From Nitrosospira sp. 56-18 (lineage in GTDB: Bacteria > Pseudomonadota > Gammaproteobacteria > Burkholderiales > Nitrosomonadaceae), in the NCBI GenBank assembly GCA_001899235.1, contig MKVR01000053.1, positions 1-64,000 on the forward strand: a stretch of 64,000 nucleotides of DNA, given 5' to 3'. Position 1 is the first letter of the stretch; each line of letters opens with the position of its first letter. Of this stretch, positions 29,195 through 38,963 are shown piece by piece. The notes under the pieces were generated by a model that searched no databases, was not told where the DNA came from, and worked only from the letters and a program-made list of their open reading frames with translations. The position numbers and the translations under genes are program-made.

Positions 29195-29635
29195 ATGGAA
29201 AAATATTTCTTTCTGAAGTGCCCACTCTTCGATCGCGTCCGCGTTGATGCTCCGTCATCGTTAGTCGCATCCTCGTCTTTTACGATTGGCTCGAAGGCAT
29301 CGATCAAAGCTGGTTTGGCAGTGGTAAAGAGTTCCCCTTTCAAGACAGTATTCGTGATCGACGAGGCGAACAAGCAATCCATCTTCGCGATCACCCAGAA
29401 TATCGACCTGGTCAACGAAAGCAGAAGAAGAAAAGGCGGCGGCGGAGGACCGGGACCACTGCCACCCGATCCGGCTTCAGAGTGTTGCGCGACATGCTTG
29501 AGCCGCGGCGCTTCCGGATGCCTGGTCCTGGAAAATATGGATTGCTGGTGTCTCTATACAGATGGAGGCGGCGGCGGTACAAGGGATATCGATACCAACA
29601 ATGATCTGGACGCGATGCAGCGCCTGGGCCGATAG
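29195..29635 (+). CDS. Hypothetical Gly/Cys-rich small protein
   Basis: I do not recognise this 146-residue protein. It begins MEKYFFLKCPLFDRVRV and has a middle part with hydrophobic strands (TVFVIDEANKQSIFAITQNID). Then comes a basic and glycine-rich linker (RRRKGGGGG), a cluster of six cysteines in about 25 residues (SECCATC...SGC...DCWC) and a second glycine run (DGGGGGTRD). GGAG precedes the ATG at 29195 by six nt; an ATG at 29189 overlaps that site. It has no signal peptide. Cysteine-rich, glycine-flanked tails occur in modified peptide precursors and metal-binding proteins, but neither can be claimed. Confidence 0.6.
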   Translation: MEKYFFLKCPLFDRVRVDAPSSLVASSSFTIGSKASIKAGLAVVKSSPFKTVFVIDEANKQSIFAITQNIDLVNESRRRKGGGGGPGPLPPDPASECCATCLSRGASGCLVLENMDCWCLYTDGGGGGTRDIDTNNDLDAMQRLGR

Positions 29636-29808
29636 AAAAGGGAACTGAAATTTTACAAGCGGAAAACCTGGCAGGCCGGCATTTTTCGGATCTACGGCAT
29701 TGTCAATTGAGGCAAGCAAGCTTCGGGACTTCGAGCCGGAGCTAAACCCAAATCCGGCACTGGATCGCTCGTTTTTGTTGAATCCTGCTGCCATCTGGAT
29801 TCTTATTC
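29636..29808. other. Intergenic, no gene seen
   Basis: Left part of the 303-bp gap between the small Cys-rich gene (plus) and cbbX (minus). Short frames here have no ribosome binding site or protein-like composition. Confidence 0.35.
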
Positions 29809-29838
29809 CAAAAAAGAGGGCGCCGGAACCAGGCGCCC
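29809..29838 (-). terminator. Intrinsic terminator of the cbb operon
   Basis: GGGCGCC (29818-29824) and GGCGCCC (29832-29838) form a perfect 7-bp GC stem with a 7-nt loop. Read on the minus strand it is followed by TCTTTTTTGG. It lies 100 bp downstream of the cbbX stop, so cbbLS-cbbX transcription should end here. Confidence 0.8.
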
Positions 29839-29938
29839 ACCCAATGGAAGGTTTTCAATAACTTGCTCAAGATAACAAGGGGAGGTACAGGAGCCAGTTA
29901 TTAATCCGCTTCCCACAAAATGGAGGCTGCAAGCCCAT

Positions 29939-30889
29939 TCAACTCGCTGGCGGATTCTCGTTTGCACCCTCATCGCCGTCCAGGTCGACTGCTCCTTCCT
30001 GGAATACGCGGCTGGCGCGGATATCCTCCGCCTCGATGGTCATCAGGTCGATCCGTGAAAGATTCTTGCGCGCTCCCTTGAACAAGCGATTTGCCTGCCG
30101 CAGTCTTGCCCGGTCGAGGGCATTGCGAACCGAGCGTGCATTGGCGAAATGATCCATTTTCATCCTCAGGTGGATATATTCGCCAAATGCCACCTCGCCT
30201 TCGGGGCTGAAGCGATAATTCTGGGCAGCGAGCATGAGTTTGGCGATAGCGACCAGTTCATCCGCGCTGTAGTCGGGAAAGTCGATATGATGGGCGATAC
30301 GCGAACGCATGCCAGGATTGCTGCGGAAGAATTTTTCCATGCGGTCTTTGTAGCCCGCAAGAATGACAACCAGGTCATCCCGGTTGTTTTCCATTGTCTG
30401 CAGCAGGATTTCTATCGACTCCGCGCCGTAGTCGCGTTCGTTTTCCGGCTTGTAGAGATAATAGGCCTCATCGATGAATAGCACTCCACCCATCGCCTTC
30501 TTCAGCACTTCCTTGGTTTTTGGGGCGGTATGGCCTATATATTGGCCCACCAGGTCGTCACGTGTCACCGAGACAAGATGCCCTTCCCGCACATAACCCA
30601 GTCTATGCAGGATTTCGGACATGCGCAGCGCTACCGTGGTTTTCCCTGTACCCGGGTTACCGGTAAAACTCATGTGCAGGCTGGGCGCACCGGCAGTCAT
30701 ATCCAGTTTCTTGCGCACGCGATCCACGAGCAGCAATGCGGCTGTTTCGCGAATGCGGGTTTTTACCGGTTTCAAGCCGATCAATTCCAGATCCAGCTTG
30801 TCCAGCACTTCCTTGATGTTGGAATTGCGAAATTCGGCGTCCAGATCCACTGAACTATTATCGGGAGTTAGGAGTTCTGGATTTTTCAC
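29939..30889 (-). CDS. cbbX: Red-type RuBisCO activase CbbX
   Basis: CbbX is a hexameric AAA+ motor that remodels inhibited red-type RuBisCO by pulling on the C-terminus of the large subunit. The 316-residue protein has Walker A GNPGTGKT (77-84), Walker [12 protein letters not shown] (Asp140-Glu141) and the pore-loop region [14 protein letters not shown]-terminal helical domain contains [17 protein letters not shown]. It follows cbbS by 184 bp on the same strand. The presence of cbbX rather than cbbQ/cbbO agrees with the red-type large subunit. A slightly long acidic N- and C-terminus is noted. Confidence 0.94.
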   Translation of the reverse strand: MKNPELLTPDNSSVDLDAEFRNSNIKEVLDKLDLELIGLKPVKTRIRETAALLLVDRVRKKLDMTAGAPSLHMSFTGNPGTGKTTVALRMSEILHRLGYVREGHLVSVTRDDLVGQYIGHTAPKTKEVLKKAMGGVLFIDEAYYLYKPENERDYGAESIEILLQTMENNRDDLVVILAGYKDRMEKFFRSNPGMRSRIAHHIDFPDYSADELVAIAKLMLAAQNYRFSPEGEVAFGEYIHLRMKMDHFANARSVRNALDRARLRQANRLFKGARKNLSRIDLMTIEAEDIRASRVFQEGAVDLDGDEGANENPPAS

Positions 30890-31039
30890 TTTTGTTCCAC
30901 TTATTTAGGTGTGTCAGGAAACATTCCTGGGCATGTCAGTTTAAAAACGAGCTTGCTGTCAACTTGATTAAGGGCTGGGTAAAACGCTCGATGAATTCAC
31001 AGCCTCATCATCCCGCCTATCCAGCCCCCTCCTTGGGCT

Positions 31040-31067
31040 TGGCCCCTTCCCGGAAAGGAAGAGGCCA
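31040..31067 (-). promoter_or_regulatory. Stem-loop between cbbS and cbbX
   Basis: TGGCC-C-CTTCC (31040-31050) pairs with GGAAG-A-GGCCA (31057-31067): ten pairs, one mismatch, six-nt loop. It begins six nt after the cbbS stop on the minus strand. No T-run follows, so it is not a standard terminator. A role in protecting the cbbLS message or lowering read-through into cbbX is inference. Confidence 0.55.
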
Positions 31068-31073
31068 GTTCCA

Positions 31074-31508
31074 TCAATAACGCTCGGCTTCCGGCTTGTC
31101 GGTAGCGTAGGAGTGAATGGTATAGCGAACGCAACGGCCATCCGTTTCCTGGCGATCCAACCTGAAACCCGGCTCGTTCTTGGGGCGGTTGACGATGTAT
31201 GACATGGTCGGGCTTTCGACCCCGCGCGTGGAGTTGAATGCCGTTACCCGAATGTAATGATTCGGATAGGTTTTGCGGCAATCATTGATTTCCGAGAGAA
31301 TGCCGGCAGGATCCTTCAGGTCGAACATCGGGTTGCCGAACATTTCCCAATATGTATTGCGCGGATGCGGATCGTCGGTGTATTCCACACCGATGGCCCA
31401 GCCGTTCTTCAGCGCGTACTTGATTTGCGCCGATATCTGCTTGTCCGTCAGCGGGGGCAGAAAAGAGAACTGCCCCTGCGTGACACGGTTTCCTACATTG
31501 GTCATCAT
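31074..31508 (-). CDS. cbbS: RuBisCO small subunit, red-type
   Basis: The small subunit caps the L8S8 RuBisCO complex. At 144 residues it is longer than green-type small subunits because of the C-terminal extension (VESPTMSYIVNRPKNEPGFRLD...YATDKPEAERY), which forms extra beta structure in the red-type enzyme. The core TQGQFSFLPPLTD and GWAIGVEYTDDPHPRNTYWEMFG are typical. Two adjacent ATGs (31508, 31505) are possible; AGGAGA is upstream. cbbL ends 30 bp before. The pair is co-transcribed on the minus strand. Confidence 0.96.
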   Translation of the reverse strand: MMTNVGNRVTQGQFSFLPPLTDKQISAQIKYALKNGWAIGVEYTDDPHPRNTYWEMFGNPMFDLKDPAGILSEINDCRKTYPNHYIRVTAFNSTRGVESPTMSYIVNRPKNEPGFRLDRQETDGRCVRYTIHSYATDKPEAERY

Positions 31509-31538
31509 AATTATTTTCTCCTGGATAGGGGGATAGGG

Positions 31539-33123
<1,585 letters not shown>

Positions 33124-33152
33124 GTACCCGTGCCGCTGGCTCAATCCTGGCG

Positions 33153-34058
33153 ATGCTGCATATTACCCTGAGACAATTAAAGGTTTTTGAATCTGTCGCC
33201 CGCAACCTCAGTTTCTCGCGCGCTGCCGAAGAGCTTTATCTCACCCAGCCAGCTGTATCAATGCAAATCAAGCAATTGGAGGATAATATTAATCTGCCTC
33301 TCTTCGAACAGTTGGGCAGGAAGGTGTACCTGACCGATGCCGGCCGGGAGTTATATCATTACAGCCGTATCATTTCCCAGCAACTGGCGGACATGGAGCT
33401 CGCGCTGGACGAATTGAAGGGGCTGGACAGGGGCAAGCTCACCATCTCGGTGGTGAGTACCGCCAATTACTTCGCTCCGCATCTGCTCGCCAAGTTCTGC
33501 CAGCGCTATAGCGGCATCACGGTCAGTCTCAATGTTGCCAACCGGGAAACTGTGCTGAAGCATCTGGCGGATAATGTCACGGATCTGGCCATCATGGGCC
33601 TGCCGCCGGATGGGCTGGATATCGCCACGGAATCATTCATGGAAAATCCGCTGGTTGTCATCGCTCCGCCAACTCATCCACTGTGCGCTCTCCGGCACAT
33701 CCCGGTGAAAAGGCTGGAGCAGGAAACATTCCTGGTGCGCGAGCCTGGTTCCGGCACGCGCAGCGCGATGGAGCGCTTTTTTTCCGAGCATCATATTTCC
33801 ATCAACAAAAGCATGGAAACGGATACCAACGAAGCCATCAAGCAGGCAGTCCAGGCAGGAATGGGATTGGGCATCATGTCGCTGCATACCGCCGAGCTGG
33901 AGCTGGAGACAAAGCGGCTCCAGATTCTCGATGTCCAGGATTTTCCCATCATGCGCCACTGGCATGTGGTGCATCGCAAGAACAAGCGCCTCTCGAGCGC
34001 GGCGCACGCTTTCAGGGAATTCCTGCTGAAGGAAGCGCCGGGCTTGATGCCCGCATGA
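33153..34058 (+). CDS. cbbR: LysR-type regulator CbbR
   Basis: CbbR activates Calvin cycle operons in response to metabolites such as NADPH or RuBP. The 301-residue protein starts MLHITLRQLKVFESVARNLS and has the LysR helix-turn-helix (SFSRAAEELYLTQPAVSMQIKQLE, about 20-43). A periplasmic-binding-like effector domain from about 90 contains EPGSGTRSAMERFF. The frame is open to 33081, but the first 24 residues match nothing. It is divergent from cbbL and converges on the RND pump gene at 34086. Confidence 0.93.
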   Translation: MLHITLRQLKVFESVARNLSFSRAAEELYLTQPAVSMQIKQLEDNINLPLFEQLGRKVYLTDAGRELYHYSRIISQQLADMELALDELKGLDRGKLTISVVSTANYFAPHLLAKFCQRYSGITVSLNVANRETVLKHLADNVTDLAIMGLPPDGLDIATESFMENPLVVIAPPTHPLCALRHIPVKRLEQETFLVREPGSGTRSAMERFFSEHHISINKSMETDTNEAIKQAVQAGMGLGIMSLHTAELELETKRLQILDVQDFPIMRHWHVVHRKNKRLSSAAHAFREFLLKEAPGLMPA

Positions 34059-34085
34059 CCACAGCGGCACCTGCGGCGCCTATGT

Positions 34086-37000
34086 CTACGGCTGGCTTCC
34101 CGCGTTGTTCTGGGAATTTTCCGGGGTGGATTCCTTGTTTTTTCTTCTCGTAATTTTTCCGATCACCACGAAAAAGAGCGGGACAAAATAAATAGCCAGA
34201 AAGGTGGCGGCCAGCATTCCCCCAAAAACGCCCGTTCCGATCGAATTCCGGCTCGCCGCGCCTGCTCCGGAGGCGACGACGAGCGGCACGACGCCCAGGA
34301 TAAATGCGAGCGACGTCATGATGATAGGCCGGAATCGAAGCCTGGCCGCTTCCAGGGCAGATTCGCCTAACGGCATTCCGGCGCTGTAGCGTTCGTTGGC
34401 GAACTCGACGATGAGAATCGCGTTTTTTGCTGCAAGCCCGATCAATGTGACCAAGCCGATCTGGAAATAGATATCGTTGGTCAATCCCCGCAACCATACG
34501 GCTAGCAATGCGCCCAGAATTCCGAAAGGTACAGCAAGTATGACAGCGAATGGAACGGACCAGCTTTCGTACATGGCGGCGAGTACCAGGAAAACCATCA
34601 GGAGCGCGAAGGCGAATACCACGGCGGATTTTCCCCCGGCATGCCGTTCCTGATAGGACATTCCGCTCCAGTCGATGGCATATCCCTGGGGAATCAACAC
34701 TTCGTCGGCTACCTGCTGCAAGGCATCCAGGGCTTGTCCGGAGCTGAACCCGGGCGCGGCGCCTCCCAGCACAAGCGCGGTGTTGAAGCCATTGAAGTGG
34801 GTAACAGGATCGGGGCCGCTGGTAAATTTTGTGTTGACCACCGAGTCCAAGGGAATCATGGTAGGGCTTGTCCCGCTTTGAGAGCGTACAAAAACCTTGC
34901 TGATATCGCCGGGGTTGGACCGATATTCCGGCGGGGCTTCAGTCTGCACGCGATAGACGCGGCCGAATTTCATGAAGTCATTGATATACAGATTCCCGAA
35001 GTAGGCCTGCATGGTGTCGAACACTTCGGAGATCGGAACGCCCAGTGCCTTGGCCCTCTCGCGGTCCACGGTGGCGTAAAGCCGCGGCGTGCTTACGCGA
35101 AAGCTGGTGGTCACCGCCCCTATCGCGGGCTGCGCTCTGGCTTTCGCTACAAATTCCTCGGCCACGGCGGCAAACCGCGTGAAATCGCCCCCGCTCGGGT
35201 CCTGGAGTTGTACCGAAAATCCCCCGGTGGAGCCGAGCCCCCGGATGGAAGGGGCATTGAACGCGAGAATCAGCGCTTCCGGAATTCGGGCAAATTCCTG
35301 AAATGCTGCCGCGATGAGCGCGGGGACCTGCTCGTTCGCGTTCTTCCGCGCATCCCAGTGATGCAACGGAATGAACATCGTGGCCTGATTGGCGCCGCGA
35401 GTGCTGAATACGAAATTCTGGCCAGCCAGCGCATCAGTGGAATGTATGGCTTTGATTGATAGAAAGTAGTTTTCCAGTTTACGCACCACCTCGATGGTGC
35501 GCTGTTTCGAAGCGCCTTCGGGCAATTGAACAACTGTAATGAAGTATCCCTGGTCTTCTTCTGGAAGGAAGCTGCCGGGAATGGTCCTGAACAGACCGAA
35601 GATCACGAACAGAAGCACCAAGAAGATAATCAGCGCCATTATGGAGTGCCGTAGGACCCTGGTCACCCCTCCTGAGTAACTAGCCTGCATCGAGTCGAAC
35701 GACCGGTTGAATATTATCCAGAATCCTTTGGGTGCCTCATGGCCGGGCTTGAGAACGAGGGCGCAAAGCGCGGGACTCAATGTGAGCGCGACGAACCCGG
35801 AGATCGCTACCGACAAGGCGATGGTAATGGCAAACTGCTTGTAGAGTTCGCCGGTGATGCCTCCGAGAAAGCCCACGGGCACAAACACAGCCGCCAGTAC
35901 CAGTACGATCGCAATCACGGGACCGGTTACCTCATCCATGGCTTTCTTGGCGGCATCCTTGGGCGCGAGGCCCCGGGACATATGACGCTCGACATTTTCC
36001 ACGACCACGATCGCATCGTCCACCACGATGCCGATCGCGAGTACCATGCCGAACAGGGTCAGTGTATTTATGGAAAATCCCAGGGCTTCCATGCCTGCGA
36101 GGGTACCCAGCAGTGAAACGGGAACAGCGACTGCGGGAATGAGCGTGGCGCGCCAGCTTTGCAGAAAAACATATACAACCAGGATGACCAGGAGCATGGC
36201 CTCGGCAAGCGTCTTGATCACTTCCTTGATGGACACATCGATGAACGTGGTGGTGTCGTATGGAATATCGTAAGACACTCCGGCGGGAAAACTGACAGCG
36301 AGTTTGTCCATCTCTTCCCGCACGTGCTTGATGGTGTCGAGCGCATTGGCTCCCGGTGAGAGGAAGGTCAGGATGAAGGTATTGGGTCTTCCGTTCCACC
36401 GCCCTTCGAGATCATAGGATTGCGCTCCCAACTCCACCTGAGCTACATCCTGGAGACGCACCATCGAGCCGTCCGGATAAGCCCGGACGATCATCTCCTC
36501 GAATTCCTTGACCTCGCTCATCCGGCCTTGCGTGATGACCGGAATGGTCAATTCCGTGCCCTTGGGCGCCGGCTCGCGGCCAATCCGGCCTGCCGGAAAA
36601 TCCCGGTTCTGCTCCCGGACGATGGTGGCGATGTCTGTGGGCGTGATGTTGAGCTGCGCCATCTTGATGGGGTCCAGGATGAGGCGCATCGAATAATTCT
36701 GGCCGCCAAAAATAATGGCATCGCCGACGCCCGGGAGCCTCTTGACGTTGTCCAATAGGCGAAGCAATGCATAATTCGACAGATAGATGGTATCGTGCCG
36801 GGGATCGGTCGAACTCAGCGCAATGACTGCCAGCAAATCCGGCGATGTCTTTTTTACCGTTATGCCCTGGCGGATTACTTCATCGGGAAGCTGGGGTTCG
36901 GCGAGCCGCTGCCGGTTCTGCGTCTGAACCTGCGCGATATCGATATCCGTCCCGATCTCGAACGTAAGGCGCATCGTCATGTGGCCATCGTTGGTGCTGA

Positions 37001-37244
37001 TCGAGTCGTAGTACATGAGATTATCGATGCCGGGCAGCTGGACTTCGATGGGACGCGCTACCGAATCGGCTACTACTTCGGCACTGGCCCCGGGATAGTC
37101 CGCGTCGATCTGCACCATGGGGGGAGTGATCTCGGGGAACTGGGCAATCGGTAAGGCTTGGAGCGATACCAGACCCACGACCACAATGATGATGGACAGA
37201 ACCGAAGCGAAAATCGGCCGGTCGATGAAAAAATGCGGACTCAT
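34086..37244 (-). CDS. RND efflux pump, HAE1 family, pump B
   Basis: This inner-membrane proton-driven exporter takes up substrate from the periplasm. The 1052-residue protein begins MSPHFFIDRPIFASVLSIII and has the RND layout: 12 membrane segments and two large periplasmic loops. The proton-relay aspartates are in GIVVDDAIVVVEN, and NDIYFQIGLVTLIGLAAKNAILIVEFA is present in the second half. Its ATG overlaps the stop of the adaptor gene (ATGA), so they are coupled. No outer-membrane factor gene follows; it may share the one at 38964. Confidence 0.92.
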   Translation of the reverse strand: MSPHFFIDRPIFASVLSIIIVVVGLVSLQALPIAQFPEITPPMVQIDADYPGASAEVVADSVARPIEVQLPGIDNLMYYDSISTNDGHMTMRLTFEIGTDIDIAQVQTQNRQRLAEPQLPDEVIRQGITVKKTSPDLLAVIALSSTDPRHDTIYLSNYALLRLLDNVKRLPGVGDAIIFGGQNYSMRLILDPIKMAQLNITPTDIATIVREQNRDFPAGRIGREPAPKGTELTIPVITQGRMSEVKEFEEMIVRAYPDGSMVRLQDVAQVELGAQSYDLEGRWNGRPNTFILTFLSPGANALDTIKHVREEMDKLAVSFPAGVSYDIPYDTTTFIDVSIKEVIKTLAEAMLLVILVVYVFLQSWRATLIPAVAVPVSLLGTLAGMEALGFSINTLTLFGMVLAIGIVVDDAIVVVENVERHMSRGLAPKDAAKKAMDEVTGPVIAIVLVLAAVFVPVGFLGGITGELYKQFAITIALSVAISGFVALTLSPALCALVLKPGHEAPKGFWIIFNRSFDSMQASYSGGVTRVLRHSIMALIIFLVLLFVIFGLFRTIPGSFLPEEDQGYFITVVQLPEGASKQRTIEVVRKLENYFLSIKAIHSTDALAGQNFVFSTRGANQATMFIPLHHWDARKNANEQVPALIAAAFQEFARIPEALILAFNAPSIRGLGSTGGFSVQLQDPSGGDFTRFAAVAEEFVAKARAQPAIGAVTTSFRVSTPRLYATVDRERAKALGVPISEVFDTMQAYFGNLYINDFMKFGRVYRVQTEAPPEYRSNPGDISKVFVRSQSGTSPTMIPLDSVVNTKFTSGPDPVTHFNGFNTALVLGGAAPGFSSGQALDALQQVADEVLIPQGYAIDWSGMSYQERHAGGKSAVVFAFALLMVFLVLAAMYESWSVPFAVILAVPFGILGALLAVWLRGLTNDIYFQIGLVTLIGLAAKNAILIVEFANERYSAGMPLGESALEAARLRFRPIIMTSLAFILGVVPLVVASGAGAASRNSIGTGVFGGMLAATFLAIYFVPLFFVVIGKITRRKNKESTPENSQNNAGSQP

Positions 37245-38446
37245 GAGGTTTGTCCGCCAGGTTCTTCGTTCTTCTTGCCGGGGGAGGAATCCGTGCCTCG
37301 GTATGGAATGGCATTGACCTGGATTCCTGGCTGAATCCGGTAGAATCCTTCCACCACAACCTGCTCTCCTGGCTGAAGGCCCTGATCGATCAACCATTCA
37401 TCGCCATACCATATGGTTGCGTCGATCGGGCGCTGCTCCGCCTTGCCATCCTTGCCGACCACGTATACGAAGGCGCCCTTGGGGCCGTGCTGGACCGCGC
37501 GCTGCGGAATCAGGATGGCATCCGTGCGGATGTATCCTTTCAAGCGAACTTTCACGAATTGTCCGGGATAAACATAGGATTGCCCCGGAGAGAGATTTCC
37601 CTCCGGATTAGGAAATACGAAACGTCCCTGCAGCATGCCAGTTTCCGTGCGAAGACCGACATCCGCAAAATCCAGCACCCCTTCCTGAGGGTAGATGGTG
37701 CCATCGGAAAAAGTCATGACCCCGCGCAACTGAAAAATATCCGGCCTGGCCACCTTGTGTTCCGCCAGCTCGCGCCGCCTTCGAAGCAGATAACTTTCTG
37801 GAACGCTGATATTGACGTACATGGGATCCAGCTGGTCGATGGTTGTCAGCAAGTCGGTCTGGGCCGAGATCAGGCGTCCTTCATAGTAGCGGCTGCGTCC
37901 GATTCGTCCGCTTACCGGCGCCGTGATGAGCGTGTTTCCCATGTCGAACTCGGCCTTCACCAGGTCGCTTTGCGCGGATTCGAGCGTTGCGCGCGCAGCC
38001 AGGTCCTGCGCGACGGCATCGTCCACGTCTTTTCGGCTGACAGCCTGCTCTTCAAGCAGGGGCTTGACCCGTGCGACATCCTGTTCCGCCTGCAGCAGGC
38101 GTGCCTGCGCCTGGGCCACTCTTCCCTTTGCGCTAAGATAGGCTGCCCGGAAAGGAACAGGATCGATGAGGTACAGCTTGTCGCCCCTTCTGATATTGCG
38201 ACCCTCGGTAAAAAAGATTTTCTGGATAATGCCGGTAATCTGCGCCCGGATTTCCACGGGACGAAAGGCTTCGGTGCGTCCGATGAACTCCGGTTCGTCC
38301 GGGACCGTCCTGGGAGTAACGGTGATCACTTCCACCTCGGGCATGGGCTGGGGCGAAGGGGTGGGAGGCTTGCCGCCGCAGCCGGCGAAAAAGGCCAGGA
38401 TCATTCCAACGCTACTTTGCACAATGATGCTTCTGCTCAAGTTCAT
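37241..38446 (-). CDS. RND efflux adaptor (membrane fusion protein), set B
   Basis: The periplasmic adaptor joins the RND pump to an outer-membrane channel. The 401-residue protein has a lipoprotein signal (MILAFFAGCGGKPP, lipid on the Cys), a lipoyl half-motif and alpha-helical hairpin rich in Ala, Gln and Arg (about 95-165), the second lipoyl half (TLITAPVSGRIGRSRYYEG) and beta-barrel and membrane-proximal domains. The ATG at 38446 has GGGAG upstream. The frame is open to 38545 but that part overlaps the repeat-rich gap. Confidence 0.91.
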   Translation of the reverse strand: MNLSRSIIVQSSVGMILAFFAGCGGKPPTPSPQPMPEVEVITVTPRTVPDEPEFIGRTEAFRPVEIRAQITGIIQKIFFTEGRNIRRGDKLYLIDPVPFRAAYLSAKGRVAQAQARLLQAEQDVARVKPLLEEQAVSRKDVDDAVAQDLAARATLESAQSDLVKAEFDMGNTLITAPVSGRIGRSRYYEGRLISAQTDLLTTIDQLDPMYVNISVPESYLLRRRRELAEHKVARPDIFQLRGVMTFSDGTIYPQEGVLDFADVGLRTETGMLQGRFVFPNPEGNLSPGQSYVYPGQFVKVRLKGYIRTDAILIPQRAVQHGPKGAFVYVVGKDGKAEQRPIDATIWYGDEWLIDQGLQPGEQVVVEGFYRIQPGIQVNAIPYRGTDSSPGKKNEEPGGQTS

Positions 38447-38685
38447 TGCTTTGCTCCCGGCATACTCCTGGATCAGGAATAGAATAAGAAACGCTTCAGG
38501 CGTTCGAGGAAGCCCTGAATAAATCTCCGCTGGCGCGATGGCCAAACGCGGAACAGGTCTTCCCGACGGAAGAAGCGTCCCCGCAGCGGGCTGCTAACGC
38601 CCCATATATACTTTGGCACGGTCCGGTATCCCCGCTGCCGCCCGATCCCCGCTTCACGGGGTCACCCGGACCATGCTTCGGGGGA

Positions 38686-38793
38686 GCCATGGCGTTGCGC
38701 TCCCTGGCATCGCAGACCCGGCTATGGCGTTTGCCTGCATGCTTAATGGTCATCCCGGTTTTACCAGCAACGCTCAACGAGAACCTGTTCAGC
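38686..38793 (+). repeat. Dispersed intergenic repeat, copy 2
   Basis: It shares blocks with 59460-59566 in the same orientation: GCCATGGYGTTGCG, CCTGGCATCG, TTTTACC, CAACGC, CAACGAG and TTCAG occur in the same order and similar spacing. It also shares the right half with copy 1 at 10390-10490 on the opposite strand. Boundaries are set by eye. Confidence 0.6.
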
Positions 38794-38821
38794 GCTTCCT
38801 TAAGTTCAGCACTTCCTTAAG
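38788..38821 (+). repeat. 17-bp tandem duplication
   Basis: TTCAGCGCTTCCTTAAG is followed directly by TTCAGCACTTCCTTAAG, differing at one base. It sits at the right end of dispersed repeat copy 2. Confidence 0.8.
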
Positions 38822-38963
38822 CTTAGACCGGTCCGGACAAAATTAAAGCTGGAGGAAAATTTGTCGAGAGGCTGGCCTGGCTATGCAGTGGAACTCATGA
38901 TGCAGCAGATTAAGGTGCATCATGATGACAGAAGAAGAGAAACCTGCTTCCTGAATGCGCTTG

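Larger units (their letters stand above)
38447..38963. other. Intergenic gap between the two RND sets, repeat-bearing
   Basis: This 517-bp stretch separates the outer-membrane factor gene from the second adaptor gene. It contains the dispersed repeat copy at 38686-38793 and a 17-bp tandem duplication at 38788-38821. The sequence CCTGAATAAATC at 38513 resembles the end of repeat copy 1. No gene is supported. A promoter for set B may lie here but none is clear. Confidence 0.5.

Noticed and set aside
29086-29415. 109-codon minus-strand frame opposite the Cys-rich small gene
   Set aside because: No ribosome binding site; the plus-strand frame has one and a more structured composition. Either could be wrong, but not both are real.
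37250-38482. 410-codon open frame opposite the adaptor gene of RND set B
   Set aside because: It lies antisense to a clear membrane fusion protein and has no family features.
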